Shown here: positions 9,686-23,375 of the stretch, one piece after another | Layout of the letters: every line of letters starts with the position of its first letter | Numbering within the stretch: position 1 is the first letter of the stretch | Assembly: GCA_031288675.1 (NCBI GenBank) | Contig: JAITQY010000178.1 | Coordinates: forward strand, 1-37,811 | Source of the DNA: Oscillospiraceae bacterium | GTDB lineage: Bacteria > Bacillota > Clostridia > Oscillospirales > Oscillospiraceae | DNA length: 37,811 nt | Reading direction: 5' to 3' | The notes under the pieces: generated by a model | Database searches by the model: none | Seen by the model: the letters and a program-made list of their open reading frames with translations, nothing else | What the model was told of the DNA's origin: nothing | Position numbers and translations under genes: made by a program

Positions 9686-11347
9686 TTATCCGTTCTTTTT
9701 CCTTATTTCCGCGCGTTTGATTTTACCCCCGATAGTCTTTGGAAGTTCATCTACAAACTCAACGATACGCGGATATTTATATGGCGCGGTGACCCGCTTA
9801 ACGTGATCTTGCAGTTCTTTCACAAGGTCATCGCCGGGCGCGTAGCCTTTGGCAAGCACTACGGTCGCCTTTACTACCTGTCCGCGTATCGGGTCGGGCG
9901 CTCCGGTGATTGCGCACTCCACAACGGCAGGATGCTCAATTAGAGCGCTCTCAACCTCAAACGGACCGATTCGGTATCCGCTGGATTTAATCATATCGTC
10001 GCTGCGTCCGACAAAATAATAGTAGCCGTCACTATCGCGCCAAGCCATATCATGCAGATTGTAATACTCTCCGCCGAGCGCATCATCCGTAGCGTCAGCG
10101 TCGCCGTAGTAACCGACGAACAATCCGGTGGGCTTCACCGCAGGAAGGCAGATACCTCCCTCCTCGCCGTCCTCGCTCTCGTTATAGTCTGCGTCAAGCA
10201 GTCTTGCGTTCACTATCGGCGAAGGCTTGCCGGTCGAACCCGGTTTGATAGGATCCCAGCCGAAGTTAGCTAACAATACCGGACCTTCCGACTGACCAAA
10301 GCCCTCGTATATCTCATGCCCCGTGTATTGCTTCCACTGTTTTACGACCTCCGGATTCAGCGGTTCACCCGCAGTTGCGCAATGGCGGATACTTGACAAA
10401 TCAAACTTTGTCAGGTCCTCCTGCAACATAAACCGGTACATAGTAGGCGGAGCGCAGAATGTCGTTACCTTATACTTCTCTAATACAGACATCAGTTTTG
10501 ACGGAACGAACTTATCCATATCATAGCCGAATATAGACGCGCCGCAAATCCACTGACCGTAAATTTTACCCCAGCCGAATTTAGCCCACGCGCTGTCAGC
10601 TACGCTCATATGCAGCATATTTTCCTCAACGTGCTGCCAGTACTTTGCTGTAAGAATGTGTCCTAACGGATGTATAAAATTATGCATTACCATCTTAGGC
10701 ATTTTTGTGGTACCGGACGTAAAGTAAATCAGCATTATATCTTCGTTCCGCGTCACGCGCCCGAGCGTCCACTTATCACTGACAGACTCGTCCTCAAGCA
10801 CGTTATCAAGGTCAGTCCAGCGCCCGCGGGTATCAGTCTCTCTTTGACCGCCGTTAACGATAAGGAAGTTAGTTAAGCTCGGCGCTTCCTCCGCAGCCTG
10901 CTCTGTCTGACCTATTACAAAGTCGTCGTCCACGCAGATTATTGTCTTAACATTGCCGGAGTTTGCGCGGTACGCTATGTCCTTTTTGGTCATTTGCAAA
11001 CTGCCCGGAATAACGATTGCCCCGAGCTTATGCAACGCCGCAGCGCATACCCAGTATTCCCACCGGCGGCGAAGTATCAGCATAACCATATCGCCTTTGT
11101 TGACGCCGAGGGAGTGAAGATAATTGCCGGCGCGGTTGCTCAGACGGCTAATATCTCCGAACGTAAATGTACGTTCGTGTCCGTGGTCGTCAACCCACAG
11201 CAGCGCCCGCTTGTCCGGTTCAACCTCTGCCCAGGCATCGACAATATCGAAGCCGAAATTGAAGTTTTCCGGCACATTTATTTTGAAATTTTCCTTAAAA
11301 TCATTGTAAGAATCGAATTCGATTCGGTCTAAAAATCGCGGCAGCAT
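9686..11347 (-). CDS. Acyl-CoA synthetase (AMP-forming; acetyl/medium-chain acyl-CoA ligase-like)
   Basis: AMP-binding motifs LIYFTSGTTKMPKMVMH, IYEGFGQSEGPVLLANFG, YYYFVGRSDDMIKSSGYRIGPFEVESAL, C-terminal LPKTIGGKIKRAEIR. Confidence 0.93.
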   Translation of the reverse strand: MLPRFLDRIEFDSYNDFKENFKINVPENFNFGFDIVDAWAEVEPDKRALLWVDDHGHERTFTFGDISRLSNRAGNYLHSLGVNKGDMVMLILRRRWEYWVCAAALHKLGAIVIPGSLQMTKKDIAYRANSGNVKTIICVDDDFVIGQTEQAAEEAPSLTNFLIVNGGQRETDTRGRWTDLDNVLEDESVSDKWTLGRVTRNEDIMLIYFTSGTTKMPKMVMHNFIHPLGHILTAKYWQHVEENMLHMSVADSAWAKFGWGKIYGQWICGASIFGYDMDKFVPSKLMSVLEKYKVTTFCAPPTMYRFMLQEDLTKFDLSSIRHCATAGEPLNPEVVKQWKQYTGHEIYEGFGQSEGPVLLANFGWDPIKPGSTGKPSPIVNARLLDADYNESEDGEEGGICLPAVKPTGLFVGYYGDADATDDALGGEYYNLHDMAWRDSDGYYYFVGRSDDMIKSSGYRIGPFEVESALIEHPAVVECAITGAPDPIRGQVVKATVVLAKGYAPGDDLVKELQDHVKRVTAPYKYPRIVEFVDELPKTIGGKIKRAEIRKKNG

Positions 11348-11379
11348 AAAAAATCCTCTTTCTTTTATAAATTTTAGAG

Positions 11380-11454
11380 TTAGATTTTTTTCGCCGCGAC
11401 TATAGCCTCACGGCTTGTCATAGCCGGAATTGCGGTCGACAGCCCAAGAGACAT
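11380..11454 (-). CDS. Possible leader peptide, MSLGLSTAIPAMTSREAIVAAKKI
   Basis: 24 codons, preceded by AAAGGGGTGG 5 nt from the ATG; lies between the putative promoter and the acyl-CoA synthetase start 33 nt downstream. Confidence 0.4.
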   Translation of the reverse strand: MSLGLSTAIPAMTSREAIVAAKKI

Positions 11455-11548
11455 AGTACCACCCCTTTCATAAATCGCGCTAATTCTCTAATATTAACGC
11501 AAAAGGTAAAAATTTATCAGCCCACTCTGATTCAAGTGCTAAAAATAA

Positions 11549-11576
11549 ATTGTACAACTTTTTTTCAGTTTGTCAA
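11549..11576 (-). promoter_or_regulatory. Sigma-A type promoter for the leader ORF/acyl-CoA synthetase
   Basis: Minus strand TTGACA (11576-11571), 16 nt, TACAAT (11554-11549). Confidence 0.5.
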
Positions 11577-11742
11577 GTGTTTTTATTTCAGCAATTTTAT
11601 AATCCGCGGTATAGTCGGTGGTAAACAGTAAGGGAAGCGAAAAGATTTCCGTTGTACGCATACATGTTAATTCTTCTTTTGCGCAAAATATGTACCGTGT
11701 AATCAAAGATAGTATCAGATTAGTACGGAGTGTTAATCATAA

Positions 11743-12483
11743 CTATTTATCGCTGACCGTCAATTTGTTAATTACCGCGCCGATTATTACGATATTGGCA
11801 CATAGGTATAGCCAAATCATCAGAAAAATTACAGCGGAGACAGAGCCGTATACAAGCGAATACTGCGCTGAGGACGCAACTGTTACAGTAAAAATCACTC
11901 CGGTTGCCGCCAGTCCGAATGCCGCAAGGAATGCGCCGAGCATATGCCGTGTTCCCGGCACGGCGATTCGGTAAAGACCCCAAACGAGTATCAGCAAAAT
12001 CACAAACAAGAGCAAATAGCGCAGGATAGGCAGAGTTCCGCCGACAAACAGAATTATCAAAGCGCCAAAGACTACCGCAAGGAAACCGAGCGCGTATACG
12101 AAGCTCCAAATGAACGGCATCAATCCGGATTTGCCTGTCAAGCCGTGTATGCCCCGGATGATCTCAATAGCGGAACGAAACGCGGCGCTTCCGGCTGTCA
12201 GCATAAGTATAAGAGCGACTGCAAGCATTGCTCCTCCTGCGCTTCCGGCGATGTATGCGGAGTGTTCGCCTAACAGCGACAGCACGGAATCCGGGATGAT
12301 TCCGCGTACCCAGTCAAGCGCGTCGTTTGCCCGGATATTCAGGCGGCTGAGCATTGTATGAACGCATACAAGCAGCGGAAAAATCGACAGAATAAGATTA
12401 TACGCAAGCTGAGCGGCGGTTCCGTCCGCGTTGTTACTTGTATAAAGTTTCATTCCGGTCTTGATAAACGGCAGAAGTTTCAT
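11743..12483 (-). CDS. YihY/BrkB-family inner membrane protein
   Basis: From ATG 12483: MKLLPFIKTGMKLYTSNNADGTAAQLAYNLILSIFPLLVC... with later GLVYGSVSAVIFLMIWLYLCANIVIIGAVIN-like tail. The ORF track extends to 12813, but that N-terminal part overlaps the upstream gene and looks non-coding. Confidence 0.8.
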   Translation of the reverse strand: MKLLPFIKTGMKLYTSNNADGTAAQLAYNLILSIFPLLVCVHTMLSRLNIRANDALDWVRGIIPDSVLSLLGEHSAYIAGSAGGAMLAVALILMLTAGSAAFRSAIEIIRGIHGLTGKSGLMPFIWSFVYALGFLAVVFGALIILFVGGTLPILRYLLLFVILLILVWGLYRIAVPGTRHMLGAFLAAFGLAATGVIFTVTVASSAQYSLVYGSVSAVIFLMIWLYLCANIVIIGAVINKLTVSDK

Positions 12484-12545
12484 TTTGAAAAATATAATAA
12501 GGTTAAAATTATTGGTATTGCGGGACAATTTCCGCGATGTGTAAA

Positions 12546-13334
12546 TCACAGGCGTTTTCTGCCGAGACGTTCGGTGAAACGCTCGGGATCGTCCCAGAAG
12601 CTTGATACGAGTACAGACGCGCCGAAAGCGGCGAGTGATATAAGGTAGTATGCGCACTCTGAAGCGATAGAATACGGCGATTGATAGAAAAATTCCGCAA
12701 GAATACGCAGGATCAGCGCGGCGAACACAAACATAATATTCGGCTCTCTGCGCTCTCCGTGAAACGCATACCATATCAGCCGGACGGTTCCTGCAATCAG
12801 CGCGAACGTACATAGGTACTCCGCCGCGATTAATATGTGCTGTGATGCGGTTTCGCCGGCAAGAGCGGTGAACATATCGTCCAGCGCCTGACGGTTCTCC
12901 ACGGGCGCGCTCTCAAGCAGGGACGCATATCCGGCGTCGTTAAGAGAGCTTGCGATAGCGAGTTTTGACATCGCGGTAAACCCACGCATTATGATTATCG
13001 GAATTATCGCGAAACCGACAGCCAAACCTGACGGATTTGCGCTGGTATCCCACGCTTTTGCGGTCAGTTTGAAAGCGAGGAATATTCCGGCGACCTCCGC
13101 GCACGCGATATAGAGTACCCGAAGCATTGTTCCGCCGGTTCTTGGTATTACAAAACCCGGAAGAATATAGCCGAATATCACATATGCAATCAGCCCCGTA
13201 AAAATAGCAAGTTGTTTCAGGTTGCGGCGGTACACATAGTAGATATAGTACATAAGCGGCGGCAGTAAACACGACGCGGCAATCAACCACAGTGAGTTGA
13301 TATACGAAGCGTCAAAACGAAATGTGTCAGACAT
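12546..13334 (-). CDS. Polytopic membrane protein of unknown function
   Basis: About 262 aa with multiple hydrophobic spans; start MSDTFRFDASYINSLW preceded by AGAGGAATTTTACT. Confidence 0.65.
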   Translation of the reverse strand: MSDTFRFDASYINSLWLIAASCLLPPLMYYIYYVYRRNLKQLAIFTGLIAYVIFGYILPGFVIPRTGGTMLRVLYIACAEVAGIFLAFKLTAKAWDTSANPSGLAVGFAIIPIIIMRGFTAMSKLAIASSLNDAGYASLLESAPVENRQALDDMFTALAGETASQHILIAAEYLCTFALIAGTVRLIWYAFHGERREPNIMFVFAALILRILAEFFYQSPYSIASECAYYLISLAAFGASVLVSSFWDDPERFTERLGRKRL

Positions 13335-13357
13335 AGTAAAATTCCTCTTTGGCAAGT

Positions 13358-13441
13358 TAGTCGACAGTCCATAGTTGGCAGTCGAGAGTGGACGAGAGAT
13401 AGTCGGCAGTCATTAGTCGGGAGTAGACAGTGGACGAGAGA
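13358..13441. repeat. Two tandem degenerate 42-bp repeats
   Basis: tagtcgacagtccatagttggcagtcgagagtggacgagaga (13358-13399), then tagtcggcagtcattagtcgggagtagacagtggacgagaga (13400-13441). Confidence 0.75.
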
Positions 13442-13469
13442 AACGCCCTGCGGGGAACGAGGGATATAT

Positions 13470-13496
13470 CGGGCGAGCGATGGCTCGCCCCTACGG
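13470..13496. repeat. Intergenic palindromic element
   Basis: GGGCGAGC-gatg-GCTCGCCC (13471-13490) followed by ctacggg. Confidence 0.55.
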
Positions 13497-13685
13497 GAAC
13501 GGGAGAAACGCCACACGTGGGACGGGTTTAGATTACAGAGACGTTAATCATTAAATATTAGTCACTAATCATTACGCAAGTATTATAGCACAAAGTTTCT
13601 GATTTGTCAAGAGAAAATTTGTGTGCAATCGTAAATAATTTATGAACGGCAAAAGAAAGATACATGCCGGAAGCTATAGTTTGTC

Positions 13686-13714
13686 TTGACAACATGGCAC
13701 AGGGAGCGTATAAT
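13686..13714 (+). promoter_or_regulatory. Consensus sigma-A promoter for rsmI-Nif3
   Basis: TTGACA, 17 nt, TATAAT; exact consensus hexamers. Confidence 0.75.
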
Positions 13715-13750
13715 CAAGCTATAAATATTTGCGCCGGAAAGGGGTTCTGA

Positions 13751-14485
13751 ATGCTGTACGTCGTTGCAACGCCGCTGGGTAACGCGGATGATTTGTCTCC
13801 GCGCGCTGCCGAAACGCTTCGCGGGGTTGATTTGATACTATGCGAGGATACGCGTACTTCGTTTCCCCTGTTAAAGCGGCACGGGATAGAAACGCCGCTG
13901 AAGTCATATCATAAATTCAACGAGCGCGCACGCGCTGACAGCATAGCGGAACTGCTTAGCGGAGGTACAAACATCGCGCTTATCACCGACGCAGGGACTC
14001 CGTGCATATCCGATCCCGGCGCAGTACTTATAGACACAGCTGTCAGCGAAGGCGCGGAGATAACAGCCGTACCAGGTCCGTGCGCGGCTATAGCGGCGCT
14101 GAGCATAAGCGGATTTAACGCCGCTTCGTTCGTGTTCCGCGGATTCTTGCCGCGCAAAAAGGGGCAGTTGGCAAAGGTGATCCGTGCAACGCTAAGCGAG
14201 CCAAGTCCGGTGACGGTCTTTTATGAGTCTCCGCTGAGGATAATAGCCACCGCGGCGTGTATGGCGGAGCAAATCCCGGATTCACGGGTTTGCCTGTGCA
14301 ACGATTTAACTAAGCCGCATGAGCGCGTTTACCGCGGAACTCCGCATCAGGTTTTGGAAGAGCTTCAGGCGAACCGTAATGCCGCGAAAGGCGAATATAC
14401 GATAGTTCTCGCACGGGCGAATATTAAACCGTTCAAGTTAGATGACGATGACAGCGAGGAGGATAACGATGACAAAAATCAGTGA
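13751..14485 (+). CDS. rsmI: 16S rRNA (cytidine-2'-O)-methyltransferase
   Basis: MLYVVATPLGNADDLSPRAAETLRGVDLILCEDTRTSFPLLKRHGI, LITDAGTPCISDPG, AVPGPCAAIAALSISGF, FRGFLPRKKG. Confidence 0.95.
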   Translation: MLYVVATPLGNADDLSPRAAETLRGVDLILCEDTRTSFPLLKRHGIETPLKSYHKFNERARADSIAELLSGGTNIALITDAGTPCISDPGAVLIDTAVSEGAEITAVPGPCAAIAALSISGFNAASFVFRGFLPRKKGQLAKVIRATLSEPSPVTVFYESPLRIIATAACMAEQIPDSRVCLCNDLTKPHERVYRGTPHQVLEELQANRNAAKGEYTIVLARANIKPFKLDDDDSEEDNDDKNQ

Positions 14486-15248
14486 TATATATAATTTTAT
14501 CGGAACGAAAGCGCCGTGGGATACAAAGCTAAACTTCGATAACGTCGGGATGTTAGTCGGCGATGCGGAGCGCGGGGTCACGCGGGTTTTAACCGCGCTG
14601 GACATTACGCCAGAGGTGATAGCGGAAGCGGCGGAATTCGGGGCAGAGCTTATCGTATCGCATCATCCGGTTATTTTTATAAACGCGCTGACAAGCGTAA
14701 CCGCGCAGTCCGCGCCGGAAGTACTGGCATTGGCGGAGTATAAAATCGCGGCGATTTGCGCCCACACGAACCTTGACGCCGCGCCGGAGGGCGTTAATTT
14801 TCATCTGGCGAAAAGGCTTGGCTTAATTGAACCGTATGAAGCGGTCGCATCCGATGGAGTGGGGCGTATCGCAAATCTGCCGCAGCCGGTGAAAATGCAG
14901 GATTTTTTGAAAACTGTGTCGGCGGAACTGAAAACCCCGGTGAGATTTTATGATTCCGGAAACGCGGTAAGCAGGGTAGCGGTTTGCGGCGGCTCCGGCG
15001 GCGACTATGCCAGCGCGGATGAAATAGCGCGACACGGCTTTGACACGCTTGTTACCGCCGATATAAAACACGGGCAATGGCTGACCGCCGTTAAACTTGG
15101 ATTGAACCTGATTGACGCAGACCACTTCGCCACGGAGAACGTAATTGTACCTGTGCTGTGCGGCTGGATCAGCGAGGCATTCCCCAATTTAGAGGTCAAA
15201 GTTTCGGAGAGATACGGGCAGACTGTTAAGTTCTTTACGGGGGAATAA
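14469..15248 (+). CDS. Nif3-like dinuclear metal centre protein (YqfO family)
   Basis: MTKISDIYNFIGTKAPWDTKLNFDNVGMLVGD, LIVSHHPVIF, CAHTNLDAAPEGVN, VAVCGGSGGDYASADEIARHGFDTLVTADIKHGQWLTA, IDADHFATEN. Overlaps rsmI by 17 nt; RBS GAGGAG. Confidence 0.9.
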   Translation: MTKISDIYNFIGTKAPWDTKLNFDNVGMLVGDAERGVTRVLTALDITPEVIAEAAEFGAELIVSHHPVIFINALTSVTAQSAPEVLALAEYKIAAICAHTNLDAAPEGVNFHLAKRLGLIEPYEAVASDGVGRIANLPQPVKMQDFLKTVSAELKTPVRFYDSGNAVSRVAVCGGSGGDYASADEIARHGFDTLVTADIKHGQWLTAVKLGLNLIDADHFATENVIVPVLCGWISEAFPNLEVKVSERYGQTVKFFTGE

Positions 15249-15257
15249 CATAAAAGC

Positions 15258-15284
15258 GGGGAGGGCGTTAGCCCTCCCTTTATC
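15258..15284 (+). terminator. Putative terminator after the Nif3 gene
   Basis: GGGGAGGGC-gtta-GCCCTCCCTTTAT; stable hairpin but weak T-tract. Confidence 0.5.
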
Positions 15285-15323
15285 AGATTGTTAAACAGAT
15301 ATTCCGCAGTGACGCATATGCTG

Positions 15324-16129
15324 TTAGTTCTCGTCAGAGAATTTAATATTGTGGTCGCCGCCTCCGCTGCTCATAATATATTGCGTGCCGTCTTTCCGTA
15401 TAGGATAGGACTGCACATCGTCAAGAGCAAGCCCTGTGTTCGGATTGACGCGGGACCAATCTTTTCCGCCGAAATTCCAGTTGTTCTGCGTATACCTGTG
15501 GAATTGACCGAAGGCAACGTTGTTGAACGTAACTTCGCGAGTTTCACCATTCGTTTTAGAGTATCGTATCGTTAAGTCACCCAAAAGCGCGAAATTGCAC
15601 TGACCCCAATCGTCTCTGAAAATTGAGTGTAAAAGTGTGCCCAATCCGTTGCCATCGCCCACTGCGTTGTAAAACCACCGACCGGGCGCGCTTGTGCGTG
15701 TCTGCCGATAGGGAATGTGAGCGTGTCCGTACCGCTGTACGTCTGCCCGACCGCAAGGCTATGCGGCTGACCGTCCGAAACCATAAAATCTGTAAGTGTG
15801 AACGAAACGCCTAAAATTGTTGCGACGTTTTTGCCGTCGCTTATCCTGACATCGTTAGTTCTTATCGCCGGCAGGGTGACGGGCGGCACGGTTGCTACGG
15901 GCGGGACGATAGGCGGAAATCCGCCGCCGCTGTTGCCGACGTTAAGACCGCTGTTATATCCGGCGTCATATCCTGTGTTGTATCCGGCGCTGTAGCCCCG
16001 GGCGTATTCGCTTCCGTAACCGTTGCCGCAGCCGCAGGAAGGCGCGGACGCCCCTCCGGCTTGGCAGTAACCGGCATTAGAACATGCCGCGCCGCAGGCG
16101 CAATTGTTTGAAATGTTTTCGCAATACAT
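15324..16129 (-). CDS. Cys-rich GY-repeat surface protein, apparently frameshifted (ORFs 15572..16129 and 15324..15662)
   Basis: N-terminal ORF: MYCENISNNCACGAACSNAGYCQAGGASAPSCGCGNGYGSEYARGYSAGYNTGYDAGYNSG. A single-base frame change at the G-run 15711-15713 would read ...TDTLTFPYRQTRTSAPGRWFYNAVGDGNGLGTLLHSIFRDDWGQCNFALLGDLTIRYSK.... Confidence 0.6.
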
Positions 16130-16231
16130 AATAATTTCCTTTCTTTGCTATGTCAGAGAGCACAGCCTCCGACAGAATACTTACTGTTCCCACCCAACCG
16201 CCCGCAAGTTACCAAGTATTCTTTTTGAAAA

Positions 16232-17347
16232 TCAAAGTCCTTTGCATTGACAGGGACTCAGCCACGGTCCTGAGCACCATTTAGCGTAGAGCGTCGTGTT
16301 CTCGTCAATTGGAGAGCCGTCGTAAGGGATGGTCAGCTCCGGATCAAGGTACCATCCGCAGAGGTCATAACCGGGCTTTTCCGGCGCGTTAAGCGGACAG
16401 GCTACCCCGCCTTCCACGACACGGCGCGACGGAATATCGTTAGGCTGACCGCCGTTAGTATCGTAGTTGACAAGGACGGTTGTCAGCTGAGCCAAAGTTC
16501 CCGAACCGACGTTCGGGTCGCCGATGTCCCAGTTGTTATATCCGTTTGTAAAAGGATAAGTCCAGTCAGTGTTTTGAATATTTGTGTTGTAATTTGAATT
16601 AGACGAAACGTCGTTAGTGTATGCGAGCGTGGCAAAATTGCAAGAGAACGCGGCATCCTGACCTATTTCAGTCTTGGACAGATCTGTTGTATACAGCGCG
16701 CCGCCATACGCTCCTGACCAGTTGCCGATCATATCGCCGCCGGTCATATCGAATCCGCCGCTGTTGTATACAGCGCCGCCGTACGCCCCGCTGTCGTTGT
16801 CGGATATTTCGCCGCCGGTCATAACCATTGCGCCGTTATTGTTAACGCCGCCGCCGTAAACGGCTGAGTTGCGGTAAATATGTCCGCCGTTCATAGTGAA
16901 AGCGCCCGTGCTGGTGTTATTGACCGCGCCGCCGGTTGTATCCACGCCGGTTGTGCTGTTGTCGTTATTGCGCAGCACCGTTCCGTTGTTTACAGTCAGC
17001 GTCCCGCTGTTTTTAATCAGCGAACCGCCCGCTCCGCCTGTCGCGCTGGCATTGTATGCCGTTCTGTTTCCGTCGATGACAATATTGTCGAGCGTAAGGT
17101 TGCCGCCGGCAGGAACCGTAAACAGGTCGCCTTTCACGCCTCTTGTAATCTGGGTCTCCGCACCGTTTCCCTCGATTGTAATGTCTTTCGCCGGAAGTGT
17201 AACGGGTGACGTAATGGTAAATGGTCCCGTTACGTTTATTACAGCCGGCGTATCCGAAGCCGCAATAGCGGTTAACGCTGAATTCAGCGAAGCCTCGCTG
17301 TTTACATCGTAAGTTGTGGCTGCCGCGGTTGGATTGATAGGATTCAT
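16232..17347 (-). CDS. Parallel beta-helix-like surface protein with InlB (Listeria-Bacteroides)-type repeat
   Basis: Repeated GGAVNNTSTGAFTMNGGHIYRN / GGGVNNNGAMVMTGGEISDN / GGAVYNSGGFDMTGGDMIGN, then VNYDTNGGQPNDIPSRRVVEGG...PEKPGYDLCGWYLDPELTIPYD...NTTLYAKW; ends CSGPWLSPCQCKGL. No signal peptide visible. Confidence 0.8.
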   Translation of the reverse strand: MNPINPTAAATTYDVNSEASLNSALTAIAASDTPAVINVTGPFTITSPVTLPAKDITIEGNGAETQITRGVKGDLFTVPAGGNLTLDNIVIDGNRTAYNASATGGAGGSLIKNSGTLTVNNGTVLRNNDNSTTGVDTTGGAVNNTSTGAFTMNGGHIYRNSAVYGGGVNNNGAMVMTGGEISDNDSGAYGGAVYNSGGFDMTGGDMIGNWSGAYGGALYTTDLSKTEIGQDAAFSCNFATLAYTNDVSSNSNYNTNIQNTDWTYPFTNGYNNWDIGDPNVGSGTLAQLTTVLVNYDTNGGQPNDIPSRRVVEGGVACPLNAPEKPGYDLCGWYLDPELTIPYDGSPIDENTTLYAKWCSGPWLSPCQCKGL

Positions 17348-17381
17348 TTTTTATTAAATACTCCTGTTAAAATAGATTTTA

Positions 17382-17413
17382 CTTCTTCAGTCATCCCCCG
17401 CAATACTTTGCAG
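17382..17413 (-). other. Intercistronic hairpin
   Basis: Minus strand GTCATCCCCTGCA-aagta-TTGCGGGGGATGAC; no U-tract follows. Confidence 0.5.
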
Positions 17414-17459
17414 GGGATGACGTTTTCTCCTGCTTTATTTAGCGCAAACGGCTGTATCT

Positions 17460-21740
<4,281 letters not shown>

Positions 21741-21777
21741 TCAGGGGGCGGAAGCTCTCAGCAAAGATGTCTTCGTC

Positions 21778-21816
21778 GGCAACAAGCGTTCCCGTACGCA
21801 GAACGCCAATGCTGCC
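21778..21816 (-). other. Structured element in the 5' region of the 1412-aa gene
   Basis: Nested inverted repeats: GGCA...GCGTTC...GAACGC...TGCC. Confidence 0.35.
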
Positions 21817-22154
21817 AATTCAGTTTGCTTGCTTTTCTTTCGTTCCTGAAACCATATGGCTTTTAGGTCTAAGGCAATTTGCTTCCCAGGTTCATTTGAG
21901 CTAATATAAGTCAAATATTAATGTTTGCGCTTTAGACCATATTGTCCTTTAGATTGTTAAACCCTGGTACTGGTGCATTATACAAAGCACATAAAAGAAG
22001 TGTTCTCTCCGTAGATTTCATAAAAAACGGGAAATATCTATCTTTAATTGCCGTCTGTTTTCTTGCTATTAACTGTGAAATTTATTATGGAATATAATTA
22101 AATTGATTGTATAAACTGAATATATAAAGTTGACGCTTTTCAAGGAGGTGTCGT

Positions 22155-23375
22155 ATGACGAATCTCTCTTTTCTTATCGGTTTGATGAAAATTCCATCCG
22201 AAAAATTTTTAGAAACAGGTATTTCAAAAAGCATGTTAAGCAGATGGCGCACAGGCAAACGACGTTTAATGCCCGGACGCCGCTGGGCAAAAATAATCGC
22301 CGAGATATTTCTTCAAGAAGACGAGCATTCCTCTTCTTCCGCAATCTCTGATATTCTTCGGATTTGGTATCCTGCCGAATTTTGTGAGCTTGAAAAGCCG
22401 GCGCTTTTGGAGCGCTTTTTGACCGAAAATAATCAACTTTCGGCGACATATCAAAAAAAACAGAGACTGCTTTTTTATGAGATTATTAATGATAATGAGA
22501 ACGGAAAAACTATTGAGCAAGCTATAGAACTCGGCGCATTGCGGCTGATTGACTTCATAGAATTGATTACCGCACTGCCGAATCCTATATGTATGGAGTG
22601 CGTTCACTTGCAAGGGCTTATCCCTCTTACAAATGACGTCATTGCATGTTTCAGCCGGTTTTTTAAGGCGGGACATAAGATGGACACTGCCATAATGACA
22701 AATTTTGCTTACAGAGCGCCCTCAAGCTGGTATGTATACAGGATATTTCTCCAGTTGCACGGATACATACACAACCGCTATTTTGAAGATTATGCTCCCA
22801 ATGCAACTGACATTATGCTGGCAACGGCGGCGGATAAGTACGCGCTTATAATAAAGCTGGATGAACCTAACAGACTGGAAACTCTGACTGCCGTAATAAC
22901 CAGCGATAAATCGGAGATTAACAATATCCATCGCCGAATTGCCGAGTATCAAAACCATTCCAAACAGCAAACATATCTGAGAATGGAGGACATTCATCCC
23001 AATGATATAAAATATGATATGCTGCGTTCCGATCAGCCTTGCTATGTATACACCGGTCTGCCGCACTTCGGAATCTTGCCGACGGAATATTTTACGGAAT
23101 TGTTTAACCTGAGAAAAATAGAAGCGGAGCTTATATCCGAATCGCTGAGACCGCTAACTTTAACCCCGTCATTTTTCAACGCAAATACAGCCGTAATGCA
23201 TATTTTTTGTGCGGATAAAATAGAAGCTGTGTTGATGAAGAAAAGGCATAAAATTCCGGAACTTTCAAAAATTCTTAAACGTCCCGTTTATATGAACACT
23301 AAACAATTGTTACGGCAGCTTACAGAGATTCAATCGTTATTGGGAAACATAAAAATTATGAGGTGTGCTTTTTAA
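22155..23375 (+). CDS. HTH-like N-terminus protein of unknown family (candidate regulator); may continue into the next ORF through a frameshift
   Basis: RBS AAGGAGGT 5 nt before ATG; KIPSEKFLETGISKSMLSRWRTGKRRLMPGRRWAKIIAEIFL resembles a helix-turn-helix; remaining ~350 aa not recognised. Confidence 0.65.
   Translation: MTNLSFLIGLMKIPSEKFLETGISKSMLSRWRTGKRRLMPGRRWAKIIAEIFLQEDEHSSSSAISDILRIWYPAEFCELEKPALLERFLTENNQLSATYQKKQRLLFYEIINDNENGKTIEQAIELGALRLIDFIELITALPNPICMECVHLQGLIPLTNDVIACFSRFFKAGHKMDTAIMTNFAYRAPSSWYVYRIFLQLHGYIHNRYFEDYAPNATDIMLATAADKYALIIKLDEPNRLETLTAVITSDKSEINNIHRRIAEYQNHSKQQTYLRMEDIHPNDIKYDMLRSDQPCYVYTGLPHFGILPTEYFTELFNLRKIEAELISESLRPLTLTPSFFNANTAVMHIFCADKIEAVLMKKRHKIPELSKILKRPVYMNTKQLLRQLTEIQSLLGNIKIMRCAF

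Noticed and set aside
11618-12361. Plus-strand ORFs 11618..11974, 11944..12273, 12110..12361
   Set aside because: Overlap the YihY-like gene on the opposite strand and show no recognisable protein features.
13358-13441. CRISPR array
   Set aside because: Only two directly adjacent degenerate units without spacers and no cas genes; tandem repeat instead.
13283-13516. Minus-strand 77-aa ORF
   Set aside because: Runs through the tandem repeat/palindrome region; repetitive translation, no support as a gene.
23340-23375. Programmed -1 ribosomal frameshift
   Set aside because: The site ATA AAA ATT does not match a canonical X_XXY_YYZ slippery heptamer and no clear downstream pseudoknot was seen; kept as an indel/phase-variation candidate.
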